A stretch of 64,000 bases of DNA, taken from contig NZ_FNEX01000005.1 of NCBI RefSeq assembly GCF_900100435.1, positions 62,001 through 126,000 of the forward strand, read 5' to 3'. Each line of letters starts with the position of its first letter. The stretch's first letter is position 1. Under the pieces are notes generated by a model. The model saw nothing but the letters and a program-made list of their open reading frames with translations. It did not search any database and had not been told where the DNA came from. The translations under genes and the position numbers were made by a program. The DNA is from Pedobacter sp. ok626 (GTDB lineage: Bacteria; Bacteroidota; Bacteroidia; Sphingobacteriales; Sphingobacteriaceae). Positions 17,869-27,332 of this stretch are shown here, one piece after another.

Positions 17869-18046
17869 GTTATTTGTTGAAAAATGCGAGTACAAAGAAA
17901 CAAAAAAAAATTAGAACAGTTTAAGGTTGTTTTCATTAGAAAAAATTGGGATTGTACGTACCGCATGGTTTAGGTAAAAAATAATAGGTATAAACTTGGC
18001 CTCTTTGATATTTTTCATAACTTCGGCATATCTAAAATTAAAAATA

Positions 18047-19126
18047 ATGAGTTTAAAAGGCTATAAAGGCGTAATTTACGGAGATGCTGTTCAGGAATTG
18101 TTTGAGCAGGCTAAGAAACATCAGTTTGCTTTACCGGCAGTAAATGTGACAGGAACCAACACCATCAACGCGGTAATGGAAACAGCGAAAGCAGTTAATT
18201 CACCAGTTATGATCCAGTTGTCTAATGGGGGAGCGCAGTTTTACGCAGGAAAAACATTAAACAATGACAATTTGAACGCATGTGTACTAGGTGCAGTATC
18301 TGCAGCTAAACATGTTCATTTATTGGCTGAACATTATGGGGTAGCGGTAGTATTACATACAGATCATGCTGCTAAGAAATTGTTACCATGGATTGATGGA
18401 TTGCTAGATCACGGCGAGAAATTCTTCGCTGAACATGGTAAACCATTGTTTTCTTCTCACATGCTTGACCTTTCGGAAGAGTCGATTGAAGAAAATATGG
18501 AGATCTCTGCTAAATATTTAGCACGTATGGCTAAAATGGGCATGACCATTGAAATCGAACTAGGTGTTACTGGTGGCGAGGAAGATGGTGTTGACAACAG
18601 TGATGTTGATAGCTCTAAATTATATACACAACCTTCTGAAGTAGCTTATGCTTACGAAGAGTTGAGCAAAATAAGTGATAAATTTACAGTTGCAGCAGCA
18701 TTTGGTAATGTTCACGGTGTGTACAAACCAGGTAATGTTAAATTACAACCCGTAATTCTTAAAAATTCTCAGGATTTCATCAAAGAGAAATTTAATCTTA
18801 CTGCTGAAAAACCAATTAACTTTGTATTCCATGGTGGATCGGGTTCTTCACAAGAAGAAATCAGAGAAGCAATTTCTTATGGAGCCATTAAAATGAATAT
18901 CGATACGGATATGCAATGGGCAATGTGGGAAGGTATTTTGGATTATTATAAAGCGAATGAAGCTTATCTTCAAGCACAAATCGGTAATCCTGATGGTGAA
19001 GATAAACCAAATAAGAAGTATTATGATCCACGCGTTTGGTTACGTAAAGGCGAAGAACAATTTGTTAAACGCTTAACGCAAGCATTTGAAGATTTAAATT
19101 GCAGAAATGCTAGTGATAAATTATAA
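18047..19126 (+). CDS. fbaA: Class II fructose-bisphosphate aldolase
   Basis: 359 residues from the ATG at 18047; upstream in-frame codons give a hydrophobic stretch not found in the family. Zinc and active-site segments are LHTDHAAKKLLPW, EIELGVTGGEEDGVDN and FHGGSGSSQEEIREAI, followed by NIDTDMQWA. It cleaves fructose-1,6-bisphosphate in glycolysis and reverses this in gluconeogenesis. The length and EDGVDN loop are those of the E. coli FbaA class IIA type. A terminator follows immediately. The promoter probably lies in the 178-bp spacer shared with accD. Confidence 0.96.
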   Translation: MSLKGYKGVIYGDAVQELFEQAKKHQFALPAVNVTGTNTINAVMETAKAVNSPVMIQLSNGGAQFYAGKTLNNDNLNACVLGAVSAAKHVHLLAEHYGVAVVLHTDHAAKKLLPWIDGLLDHGEKFFAEHGKPLFSSHMLDLSEESIEENMEISAKYLARMAKMGMTIEIELGVTGGEEDGVDNSDVDSSKLYTQPSEVAYAYEELSKISDKFTVAAAFGNVHGVYKPGNVKLQPVILKNSQDFIKEKFNLTAEKPINFVFHGGSGSSQEEIREAISYGAIKMNIDTDMQWAMWEGILDYYKANEAYLQAQIGNPDGEDKPNKKYYDPRVWLRKGEEQFVKRLTQAFEDLNCRNASDKL

Positions 19127-19144
19127 TATATCGCGATAAAATAT

Positions 19145-19182
19145 AAAAGCGCTGCAAGATTAGTCTTGTGGCGCTTTTTTTT
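19145..19182 (+). terminator. Intrinsic terminator after fbaA
   Basis: An imperfect 12-bp stem AGCGCTGCAAGA / TCTTGTGGCGCT with a short loop, followed by a run of T. Confidence 0.85.
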
Positions 19183-19226
19183 ACTACTCGAACTAACAAT
19201 ATTGGCTCTTTTTTGTTAAATTAAAT

Positions 19227-19655
19227 ATGGAAACTGCACTTCAGGTAATTAAAATAAAGAATCAGGCAGATTTGGATAACGCATTTGCCATAAGAAAGAA
19301 GGTATTTGTTGAAGAACAAAACTGTCCACCCGAATTGGAATGGGAAAATGAAGACGTATCAACCCATTTTGTCGCCGAACTAAATGGTGTGCCCTGCGGT
19401 GCTTGTCGTTGGCGCAAAACCGACGCAGGTTATAAATTGGAACGGTTTGCTGTGCTTAAAGAATTTAGAGGGAAAAGAATAGGGCAGGCCCTGGTTGCAG
19501 CAGCACTCGCTGATTTGCCAGACAGTGCCAGATACATTTACTTAAATGCTCAACTGGATGCTATGCGTTTGTACTCCCGCTTTGGTTTTGTAGCCGAAGG
19601 AGATCAGTTTGAAGAAGCTGGAATCCAGCACTTTAAAATGGTAAAGAAAGCATAG
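19227..19655 (+). CDS. GNAT-family N-acetyltransferase
   Basis: 142 residues with the GNAT core: FAIRKKVFVEEQNCPPELEW at the N-terminus, the acetyl-CoA pyrophosphate loop in FRGKRIGQALVAAALA, and YLNAQLDAMRLYSRFGF near the end, typical of ElaA/YjcF-like acetyltransferases. The substrate is not known. It is flanked by the aldolase terminator and a convergent lyase gene whose stop lies two bases after its own, so it is monocistronic. Confidence 0.88.
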   Translation: METALQVIKIKNQADLDNAFAIRKKVFVEEQNCPPELEWENEDVSTHFVAELNGVPCGACRWRKTDAGYKLERFAVLKEFRGKRIGQALVAAALADLPDSARYIYLNAQLDAMRLYSRFGFVAEGDQFEEAGIQHFKMVKKA

Positions 19656-19657
19656 TT

Positions 19658-20539
19658 TTATAAAAACACTTTCCCGGAGAAGCGTAAGGCTTCCTGCCAT
19701 TTATCCATATTTAGGTTTAAGACTTCCCCTTTACTGTTTAGATAACTGATCAGATCTTCAGTAGCCATATTACCAGTTAAATCATCTGTAGCCATCGGGC
19801 AACCGCCAAATCCTTTCAACGCGCTGTCAAAACGCCTGCAGCCACTCTCATAGGCGGCTTGTATTTTCTCAAAACGTGTATAAGGGGTGCTGTGTAAATG
19901 GAGACCAATTTCAATGTTTTTAGCCGGGTCAACCTGCTCAAAACGTTTGACCAATGAAGGGAGAATCTCTTTTATCTTTTGCGGAGTAGATACACCTGTG
20001 GTGTCAGATAGGGCAAGTATCTTTGCGCCATTTTGTACCAGTTCATCCGCCCATCTTTCTATAATTTCTACATTCCACTCATCTCCGTATGGATTTCCAA
20101 AGCCCATAGACAAATAGATCACAGCTGTTTTATCACGTTTGCTGCACAATTCTAACAGTTGCTTTACCGTGTCCAACGATTGGGCAATGCTGGAATTGGT
20201 ATTGCGCTGCTGGAATGTTTCTGAGATCGAAAAAGGAAAACCCAGGTAGTTGATCTCTGGATGCGTGGAAGCCTCTTCAGCGCCTCTTAAATTAGCCACA
20301 ATAGCTAGTAGCTTTGATGAAGTACTTCCCAAATCCAGTTTCGACAATACTTCGGCAGTATCGCGCAACTGTGGAATGGCCTTTGGTGAAACAAAACTCC
20401 CAAAATCTATGGTATCAAACCCTACCTGTAGCAATAAATTAATATAAGCCGCTTTTAGATCTGTATCTATAAAATTATGGATGCCCTGCATTGCATCGCG
20501 TGGACATTCAATTAGTTTAATGGATTGTTGTTGAGTCAT
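19658..20539 (-). CDS. Hydroxymethylglutaryl-CoA lyase
   Basis: 293 residues, HMGL-like TIM barrel. The N-terminus IECPRDAMQG carries the metal/proton Arg-Asp, and the C-terminal signature is GCRRFDSALKGFGGCPMA with its Cys; HLHSTPYTRF supplies metal-binding histidines. It cleaves HMG-CoA to acetyl-CoA and acetoacetate, the end of leucine breakdown. It overlaps the NDH-2 gene upstream by 23 bases, so translation is probably coupled. Confidence 0.92.
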   Translation of the reverse strand: MTQQQSIKLIECPRDAMQGIHNFIDTDLKAAYINLLLQVGFDTIDFGSFVSPKAIPQLRDTAEVLSKLDLGSTSSKLLAIVANLRGAEEASTHPEINYLGFPFSISETFQQRNTNSSIAQSLDTVKQLLELCSKRDKTAVIYLSMGFGNPYGDEWNVEIIERWADELVQNGAKILALSDTTGVSTPQKIKEILPSLVKRFEQVDPAKNIEIGLHLHSTPYTRFEKIQAAYESGCRRFDSALKGFGGCPMATDDLTGNMATEDLISYLNSKGEVLNLNMDKWQEALRFSGKVFL

Positions 20540-21857
20540 GAGGAGTTTCTATTTCTTCTAAATCTTTTGGGCGGATAAATGGGCGGATAATCAATCTTGT
20601 GCCCCGGTCGTAACTAAAATAGCTCCATACCCAGTTTACAAATACCACCAGTTTATTTCTAAACCCTACTAACGTCATCAAATGTACAAACATCCAGGTA
20701 AACCAGGCAAATACGCCCTGAAACCTGATCTTATGTAAGTCTACTACCGCTCTGTTTCTTCCAACAGTGGCCATTGTACCTTTGTCTGTATATTCAAAGG
20801 GTTCCAGTGGTTTTTTCTCTATTACGTTTAAGAGGTTTTTAGCCAACAGCTTTCCTTGTTGTATGGCAGCGGGAGCTACTCCTGGGTGTCCATTTGGAAA
20901 TTCGGTGGTGATCATGGCCGCAACGTCGCCAATGGCATAAATGTTAGCGTAACCATCGACAAGGTTTACTTCATTTACCTTCAATCGATTTCCTCTGACT
21001 ATTATTTCGGGATTCAGCCCGTCAAGTAATACGCCTTTTACCCCGGCCGACCAGATAACTGTTGAAGAGGGGATACGTTGGCCGTCCAGCAAGCTTAAAA
21101 CTTTCCCATCGTAAGCCTGGACTCTGGAATTGTTCATGATGATTACGCCCAGTTCTGTTAAAAATTCAGCAGATTTTTGCTGAGACTGAACAGACATATT
21201 GCCTAATAGTTCTGGCGAGCCCTCAATCAAATATATATTTACATCGTTAATGTTTAAATCAGGATAATCACTTTTTAGTACATGTTTTTTCAATTCTGCC
21301 AATGCTCCAGCTGTTTCCACGCCAGTTGGTCCACCGCCAACGACTACGAAGTTCATCAACTGCTTTTTTAATTCCGGGTTTCCTGGAATCTGTGCCGCTT
21401 CCAGATTTTGCAAAATCAAGCTTCTCAGATTTAAAGCTTCCGGAATAGATTTCATGGGCATGGCATTTCGCTCTATTTCATTCTGCCCGAAAAAATTACT
21501 TGTAGATCCGGTAGCCAATACCAGATAATCATATTCAATTGGACCAATAGAGGTTTCAATTGTATTTTTGCTTGCATCTACTTTTTTGACTTCGGTTACT
21601 CTAAAGGTTAAGTTTTTATGTCCTTTAAAGATCTTTCTTAAGGGGAAGGCGATAGAATCAGCTTCTAGACCTCCTGTTGCTACCTGGTAAAGTAAAGGCT
21701 GGAAAGTATGGTAATTGTGTTTGTCGAGCATGATCACTTCGACTGCTTTACTACACAGTTTCTTCGCTAATTCGATGCCGCCAAATCCTCCGCCTACAAT
21801 AACAATTCTTGGTTTGTTGCCTTTTGGGAAATGTTGCTCCATAGTATTGGGTTTCAT
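20517..21857 (-). CDS. ndh: Type II NADH dehydrogenase (NAD(P)/FAD-dependent oxidoreductase)
   Basis: 446 residues with two dinucleotide-binding motifs, RIVIVGGGFGGIELAKKL for FAD and NFVVVGGGPTGVETAGALAEL for NADH, and the FAD signature NIYAIGDVAA. The C-terminus carries hydrophobic segments (GVFAWFTWMFVHLMTLVGF) that fit monotopic membrane attachment. The enzyme passes electrons from NADH to quinone without pumping protons. It is upstream of, and overlaps by 23 bases, the HMG-CoA lyase. Confidence 0.9.
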   Translation of the reverse strand: MKPNTMEQHFPKGNKPRIVIVGGGFGGIELAKKLCSKAVEVIMLDKHNYHTFQPLLYQVATGGLEADSIAFPLRKIFKGHKNLTFRVTEVKKVDASKNTIETSIGPIEYDYLVLATGSTSNFFGQNEIERNAMPMKSIPEALNLRSLILQNLEAAQIPGNPELKKQLMNFVVVGGGPTGVETAGALAELKKHVLKSDYPDLNINDVNIYLIEGSPELLGNMSVQSQQKSAEFLTELGVIIMNNSRVQAYDGKVLSLLDGQRIPSSTVIWSAGVKGVLLDGLNPEIIVRGNRLKVNEVNLVDGYANIYAIGDVAAMITTEFPNGHPGVAPAAIQQGKLLAKNLLNVIEKKPLEPFEYTDKGTMATVGRNRAVVDLHKIRFQGVFAWFTWMFVHLMTLVGFRNKLVVFVNWVWSYFSYDRGTRLIIRPFIRPKDLEEIETPHDSTTIH

Positions 21858-21994
21858 CTATTTATTTTATTGTTTTTTGTTGTCAGATGGAGCCTTTGAT
21901 GATTCAAATAACTATTGCCCTCTGTGCTTAACAATTATTTGAATCATGTCGGGTTCAATAAATATACATAGCAACAATTAGACCTAAAACAACA

Positions 21995-22020
21995 AAAGGC
22001 ATCCTTTTCAGGATGCCTTT
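21995..22020 (-). terminator. Intrinsic terminator after secDF
   Basis: A perfect 10-bp stem AAAGGCATCC / GGATGCCTTT with a 6-base loop. On the minus strand it is followed by TGTTGTTTTAGG, a U-rich tail. It ends the secDF transcript that stops at 22044. Confidence 0.8.
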
Positions 22021-22043
22021 GATGATAAGTTTTAAACTTAATA

Positions 22044-25016
22044 TTATTTTTTGCCTTTTACTTTGGCTTCACCTAAGTCTAATACAATTGGAGTAGAGAT
22101 ACACAATGATGAGTAGGTACCAATGATACGACCAATTAACAAGGCGAAGATAAATCCGCGGATACTTGCTCCACCGAAGATAAAGATCACTAACAATACA
22201 AAGAATACAGTTAATGAAGTCAAGATAGTACGACTCAATGTGCTGTTCAACGCAAAGTTGATTAATGTCTCTCTTTCTTTTCCATGTAAATCCTCTTTAC
22301 CTTGTTCTGCTAATTTCTCACGGATCCTGTCAAATACAACAACCGTTTCAGTCATGGTGTAACCCATTACCGTTAAAATCGCAGCGATGAAATCCTGACC
22401 AATCTCTAAAGAGAATGGAAGCACACCGTCTAAAATGGTATAGAAAGATAGTACCAATAATACGTCATGGAACAAAGCGATAACCGCACCTAAACCGTAG
22501 TTTAGTTTCTTAAACCTTACCACGATGTAGATAAACATCACTAAGCAAGAGAATAAGATAGCACCGTAAGCACTGTAAAGGATGTCACTCGCAATGATTG
22601 GACCTACCTTCTCGTTACTTACAATGTTGTATTTCACATCTGTTTTAGCTAAACCTGCCTTTAATGCAGTTTCAACAGTTTTATCAGCGTTAATATCTGA
22701 GTCAGTAATGTGGAAAGTAGTTGTGATTTTTAATTCATTATCCGCACCGGCTGTTTTTACAATGGTTTCCGATTCAGGGAAAACATCAGCTAGCTTAGCT
22801 TTTACATCTTCAGTATGCATTCCTTTATCGAAATGTACAATGTAAGTTCTACCACCTTTAAAGTCAATACCAAGGTTTAAACCACCATTTTTGAAATAGA
22901 AGATGAAACCTAAAAGGATGATGATTCCAGAAATAGAATAATAAAGTTTTCTGTGTCCAACGAAGTTGAAAGCAATGTTTTTAAATGCGTGGATTGTGTA
23001 TTTGTTACCAAAAGTAATGTCTACTTTTTTATCTAACAAAGTTTCGAATACCAAACGTGAGATCAATACCGCACAGAACAATGATGATAAGATACCGATA
23101 CATAAGGTAGTTGCAAAACCTTGAACAGGACCGCTACCGAATACATAAAGGATAACACCCAATACCAATACGGTAACGTTTGAATCGATGATAGAAGACA
23201 TTGCATGTTTGAAACCTTCTTTGATCGCTACTGGAGTAGATTTACCTAAAGTAAGCTCTTCCCTTACACGTTCAAAGATCAGGATGTTTGCATCAACCGA
23301 TAAACCGATTACCAATACGATACCAGCAATACCAGGTAGAGTAAGTACAGCACCCAGTGATACCAATATACCCATGATGAAGAATAAGTTGATCACCAAT
23401 GCAAGGTTAGCCACCCATCCAGCTTTGTTGTAATACATCGCCATGAAGATCAAGATCACAACAAATGCAAGTACAAATGATAATAAACCATTATGAATAG
23501 CAGCTTCACCTAAAGATGGACCAACTACGAACTCACCAACGATTCTTGCAGGAGCAGGTAATTTACCAGCTTTTAAGATATTGGCTAAATCTTGTGTGTC
23601 GTTTACTGTGAAGTTACCAGTGATAGAAGAAATACCGTTAGGGATTTCGTTCTGAACAGTAGGAGCAGAGTAAACTGTGTTATCTAAAACAATAGCAATT
23701 GCTTTTTTATTGCTTGCATCAGCAGAAGCTTCAGCAGTAATTTTTTTCCATTTAGCAGCACCATCACCAGTCATATACATGGTAACCTCTGGTTTGCCAT
23801 GTTGATCGTAATCATGACGAGCATCACTGATTGCTTCACCACCTAAATCTGGTTTGCCATCTAAAGAAGTAACTTTGATTGCATACAATTCAAAAATCTT
23901 ACTTGGAGATTGAGCTCCTAGATCAGCAGGCTTAAGACCCCACATGAACTTGTAAGTCTGTGGAATGATAGAAGCGATTTCTGGTCTTTTAAGGAATGCG
24001 TTTACTTTAGCAGTATCTTTTTGAGCAACCCAACCAACAACAGGTCCTGGACGTAATGCAGGTTGACCGTTTTCACCTTGATAAGTAGGGATGTTTAAAA
24101 CTGCGAATAATGGATTTGATTTTGCAGCCTCGTTGTTTTTTAAACTTGTTGAATCTTTAGCATCAGTCTTTTTAGCTAATCCTGCTAATTTACTTCCGCC
24201 TTTAGCAGTAGTATCTTTTGCAGCACCGGCAACTGATGTAGTATCTTTTAAAGTTAATGCAAGAGTTTTGTTGATGTTTTCCAAAACAGGATATACTTCC
24301 TCATTTTGGTATACTTGCCAGAATTGTAATTCTGCAGAACCTTGTAATAATTTATGAACACGCTCTTTGTCTTGAACACCTGGCATCTCAATTAGGATGC
24401 GGTTAGTACCTTCTTGTTTTTGCATGTTCGGACTCACAACACCGAAACCATCGATACGGCTTCTGATGATAATGAATGAACGATCGATAGCACTAGTTGC
24501 TTCTTTTGATAAAAAGCTTTTAACTTCAGAATTGCTAGCATCTGGCTTTAGCAGTTTTGCATTGTCCTGATTAGAGAAAAAATCTACAAGTTTTTTGTTT
24601 GGTTCTAATTTTTCAAATTCGTTAACAAACAAATTGATGTAATCTTTACCACCTGCATTTAGCTGTTGTTGTGCAGTAGCTAATGCTTTGTTAAAATTAG
24701 GATCATCGGTATTTCCAGCTAAAGACTTAACTAGTTCAGATAACGAAATTTCCATCGTTACGTTCATACCACCTTTAAGGTCTAACCCAAGGTTGATTTC
24801 TTTTCCTTTACAGAACTGATAATTAAAACCGAAAAGCGGATAAACCGGCACAGTGGCCATTGAGTCTAAATAAGCTTTTTCTTTTTCGACGTCTCCTTTA
24901 GCATAAGCCTTTGCGTCTTTTTCAACCTTAGAGGTAACAAAGTTGAATGAGAGAGAATACACACAGACAATACCTAATAGTATTGCCATAAATTTAATAA
25001 AACCTTTACCCTGCAT
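22044..25016 (-). CDS. secDF: Fused protein translocase subunit SecDF
   Basis: 990 residues, SecD and SecF joined in one polypeptide as usual in Bacteroidota. After an N-terminal helix, the SecD motif INLGLDLKGGMNVTMEI and a large periplasmic domain lead to six helices with LSVDANILIFERVREE; the SecF half begins with its own helix and GLNLGIDFKGGRTYIVHF and ends with DFIAAILTVMGYTMTETVVVFDRIREK. It uses the proton gradient to pull exported proteins across the inner membrane, working with SecYEG and YajC. A Lys/Ala/Thr-rich insert (residues about 260-300) is probably disordered. Confidence 0.96.
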   Translation of the reverse strand: MQGKGFIKFMAILLGIVCVYSLSFNFVTSKVEKDAKAYAKGDVEKEKAYLDSMATVPVYPLFGFNYQFCKGKEINLGLDLKGGMNVTMEISLSELVKSLAGNTDDPNFNKALATAQQQLNAGGKDYINLFVNEFEKLEPNKKLVDFFSNQDNAKLLKPDASNSEVKSFLSKEATSAIDRSFIIIRSRIDGFGVVSPNMQKQEGTNRILIEMPGVQDKERVHKLLQGSAELQFWQVYQNEEVYPVLENINKTLALTLKDTTSVAGAAKDTTAKGGSKLAGLAKKTDAKDSTSLKNNEAAKSNPLFAVLNIPTYQGENGQPALRPGPVVGWVAQKDTAKVNAFLKRPEIASIIPQTYKFMWGLKPADLGAQSPSKIFELYAIKVTSLDGKPDLGGEAISDARHDYDQHGKPEVTMYMTGDGAAKWKKITAEASADASNKKAIAIVLDNTVYSAPTVQNEIPNGISSITGNFTVNDTQDLANILKAGKLPAPARIVGEFVVGPSLGEAAIHNGLLSFVLAFVVILIFMAMYYNKAGWVANLALVINLFFIMGILVSLGAVLTLPGIAGIVLVIGLSVDANILIFERVREELTLGKSTPVAIKEGFKHAMSSIIDSNVTVLVLGVILYVFGSGPVQGFATTLCIGILSSLFCAVLISRLVFETLLDKKVDITFGNKYTIHAFKNIAFNFVGHRKLYYSISGIIILLGFIFYFKNGGLNLGIDFKGGRTYIVHFDKGMHTEDVKAKLADVFPESETIVKTAGADNELKITTTFHITDSDINADKTVETALKAGLAKTDVKYNIVSNEKVGPIIASDILYSAYGAILFSCLVMFIYIVVRFKKLNYGLGAVIALFHDVLLVLSFYTILDGVLPFSLEIGQDFIAAILTVMGYTMTETVVVFDRIREKLAEQGKEDLHGKERETLINFALNSTLSRTILTSLTVFFVLLVIFIFGGASIRGFIFALLIGRIIGTYSSLCISTPIVLDLGEAKVKGKK

Positions 25017-25067
25017 TTGTTTGTAATTATTAGTCTATATATGCTATATATTTTTTTAACAAGTCGG

Positions 25068-25075
25068 CAAATCTA
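25068..25075 (-). promoter_or_regulatory. Probable -7 promoter box for secDF
   Basis: TAGATTTG, followed by C, on the minus strand matches TAnnTTTG and lies 52 bases before the ATG at 25016. Confidence 0.55.
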
Positions 25076-25129
25076 ATTATTTTTTTAATTAATAGGCCAC
25101 CTTATTGATTTTTTATTAAAGAGGCTCAA

Positions 25130-25615
25130 CTATTTGCGTAGAAGTGTCGAAAAAGTGTAAGCTACAGGATTTTTTTCATCTGGAAGATGTTTTTCTACAC
25201 TTGTTTCTTCCCAGAGGTCGAAATCAATTTCAGGGAAAAAGGTATCGGCCTCATAGCTTTGATGAACTTTGGTAAGATAGATGCGATTAGTGATCGGCAT
25301 GGTTGCTTTATAGATTTCGGCACCACCAACAATAAATACTTCTTCCTCGGTTGTGCAAAGGGCAATTGCATCTTCAATATTGCTCGTCACCTCCGCACCT
25401 GGTATTTGTAACCCAGCTTTTCTGGTTACTACAATATTGCGTCTGTTTGGTAATGGCTTTCCAATAGAATCGAAGGTTTTACGTCCCATTATAATGGTAT
25501 GGCCAGAAGTAATTTCTTTAAAATGTTTTAAATCGGCTGGCAAACGCCAAAGCAACTGATTGTCTTTTCCGATGGCATTGTTTTCGGCAATAGCTACAAC
25601 TACGGATACGATCAT
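25130..25615 (-). CDS. folA: Dihydrofolate reductase
   Basis: 161 residues, standard DHFR length. Conserved stretches are [25 protein letters not shown] split by the Met20-type loop, [19 protein letters not shown], and [12 protein letters not shown] near the C-terminus. It reduces dihydrofolate to tetrahydrofolate with NADPH. The ATG overlaps the thyA stop by four bases (ATGA), so the pair is one coupled operon: ThyA makes dihydrofolate and FolA recycles it. Confidence 0.97.
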   Translation of the reverse strand: MIVSVVVAIAENNAIGKDNQLLWRLPADLKHFKEITSGHTIIMGRKTFDSIGKPLPNRRNIVVTRKAGLQIPGAEVTSNIEDAIALCTTEEEVFIVGGAEIYKATMPITNRIYLTKVHQSYEADTFFPEIDFDLWEETSVEKHLPDEKNPVAYTFSTLLRK

Positions 25616-26406
25616 ACGGCTACTGCTCCTTTAATATGTGGGTGGGCATCATAATCCGTTAGGGTAAAATCTTCATATTTAAAATCGAAGATATCTTTCA
25701 CTTTAGGATTGATGTGCATCACTGGTAATTTTTTAGGATCACGACTCAATTGTAGCTTGGCCTGTTCAATGTGGTTGTTGTATAAATGCGCATCACCCAG
25801 CGTATGAATAAAGTCGCCATATTGTAAACCGCATACCTGAGCTACCATCATCGTGAGCAAAGCGTAGGATGCAATGTTAAACGGAACGCCTAAAAATATA
25901 TCGGCGCTACGTTGATACAGTTGACAGCTCAATTTTCCATCAGCTACATAAAACTGGAAGAAAGCATGACAAGGTGGAAGCGCCATGTTTTCAACTTCTG
26001 CTACATTCCATGCTGAAACAATAATCCTTCTTGAATCAGGGTTATTCTTAATGGTATTTATAATCTGTGCAATTTGATCGATATGGCCACCATCAGGTTT
26101 AGGCCATGATCTCCATTGCGAACCATAAACAGGACCCAGGTCGCCATTTTCATCTGCCCACTCGTCCCATATTTTTACACCATTGTCCTTTAGATATTTG
26201 ATGTTGGTGTCACCGCTCAAAAACCAGATCAGCTCATGTATGATGGATTTTAAATGCAGTTTTTTTGTGGTCACCATAGGGAAACCTTCTTGAAGGTTAA
26301 ATCGCATCTGATAGCCAAATACGCTAATTGTTCCAGTGCCGGTACGGTCATGTTTTTGTGTGCCATGGTCCAGCACATGCTGCATTAAATCTAAATATTG
26401 CTTCAT
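25612..26406 (-). CDS. thyA: Thymidylate synthase
   Basis: 264 residues, the length of short-form ThyA. Landmarks are [19 protein letters not shown], the catalytic cysteine in [31 protein letters not shown], and [12 protein letters not shown]. It methylates dUMP to dTMP using methylene-tetrahydrofolate, producing dihydrofolate for the downstream FolA. A promoter box (26436-26443) lies 30 bases upstream. Confidence 0.98.
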   Translation of the reverse strand: MKQYLDLMQHVLDHGTQKHDRTGTGTISVFGYQMRFNLQEGFPMVTTKKLHLKSIIHELIWFLSGDTNIKYLKDNGVKIWDEWADENGDLGPVYGSQWRSWPKPDGGHIDQIAQIINTIKNNPDSRRIIVSAWNVAEVENMALPPCHAFFQFYVADGKLSCQLYQRSADIFLGVPFNIASYALLTMMVAQVCGLQYGDFIHTLGDAHLYNNHIEQAKLQLSRDPKKLPVMHINPKVKDIFDFKYEDFTLTDYDAHPHIKGAVAV

Positions 26407-26435
26407 AATTGTTTAAAATGGAGGTAAACCCCAGA

Positions 26436-26443
26436 CAAAAGTA
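26436..26443 (-). promoter_or_regulatory. Probable -7 promoter box for thyA-folA
   Basis: TACTTTTG on the minus strand matches TAnnTTTG, 30 bases upstream of the thyA ATG. Confidence 0.55.
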
Positions 26444-26618
26444 CATAATATATGGAATGTTTGAAGCATCCAACATCTTGTAGTTATTCCATATTCATCA
26501 GCCTGGCAGATTTTACATATTGTTCTTTGCAGTTGAGCTACCGCTTTTAGTTTAGAATTAACTATTAGTTATTTTTGAAAATCTTTATTGAATATTTTTA
26601 TTATTTAAATGAGTTATT

Positions 26619-26626
26619 TATTTTTG
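26619..26626 (+). promoter_or_regulatory. Probable -7 promoter box for the first Uma2 gene
   Basis: TATTTTTG fits TAnnTTTG and lies 18 bases before the ATG at 26644. Its position argues against the longer reading frame that begins at a TTG at 26575. Confidence 0.5.
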
Positions 26627-26643
26627 TTATAGATTATATTTTT

Positions 26644-27297
26644 ATGAAAAATGACAAAATCGATGATTTAGGTAAGCTTGGAAAGAATAAAGCTTATCCA
26701 AAACGGGAGCCCATTGTAAGTCGGGTTAGTGATATTGATTTTTCTGGGACTTATTCTTACGCGAACTATTTGCGTTGGCAGTTTGATGAGCGCTTGGAGC
26801 TTATTAAAGGGAAGGTGTTTGAGATGGCAGCGCCTGCTCCTTTTCATCAGCTGGTTTCGGGTAGGATATCGGGTGAACTTTATTACTTTTTAAAAAAGCA
26901 GCCTTGTAGGATATATCCTGCACCTTTTGATGTGCGCTTTCCTGATGTTTCTAAACGAAATAAGGATGTCTACACGGTTTTGCAACCAGATATTTCTATT
27001 GTTTGCGATATGAGCAAAATAGATAAGAGGGGTTGTGTAGGGCCTCCAGATATCGTTGTGGAGATTTTATCCCCAAGCAACAATAAAAAAGATCTGGAAT
27101 ATAAGTTTGCGATTTATGAAGAGTATGGTGTACGTGAATATTGGATCGTGTTTCCGGATGAGCGGTATTTGTTGAAGTATGTACGCAATGCTGACGGGGT
27201 TTTTATAGCTGACAAACCTTATAATGGGGATGTCGATTTTGTCTCAGATCTTTTGCCTGGCTTTCGATTAAATATGAATGAGGTGTTTGAAGATTAA
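26644..27297 (+). CDS. Uma2-family (DUF820) endonuclease-like protein, copy 1
   Basis: 217 residues from the ATG at 26644. It has the Uma2 restriction-endonuclease-like core: RLELIKGKVFEMAAPAPFHQ, then QPDISIVCD, then PPDIVVEILSPSNNKKDLEY, whose Asp, Glu and Lys form a PD-(D/E)XK-type site, and YGVREYWIVFPDE. Family function is unknown, though nuclease activity and links to mobile elements are often proposed. A paralogue follows 35 bases later with the same layout. The N-terminal 25 residues are basic and variable. Confidence 0.86.
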   Translation: MKNDKIDDLGKLGKNKAYPKREPIVSRVSDIDFSGTYSYANYLRWQFDERLELIKGKVFEMAAPAPFHQLVSGRISGELYYFLKKQPCRIYPAPFDVRFPDVSKRNKDVYTVLQPDISIVCDMSKIDKRGCVGPPDIVVEILSPSNNKKDLEYKFAIYEEYGVREYWIVFPDERYLLKYVRNADGVFIADKPYNGDVDFVSDLLPGFRLNMNEVFED

Positions 27298-27332
27298 TAA
27301 TTTGTTTTGATGAACTTATAATGATTTAAATT

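Noticed and set aside
26529-26544. tRNA-like D-arm fragment on the minus strand (GCGGTAGCTCAACTGC)
   Set aside because: Only about 16 bases match; no anticodon arm, T-arm or acceptor stem is present nearby, so it is probably chance.
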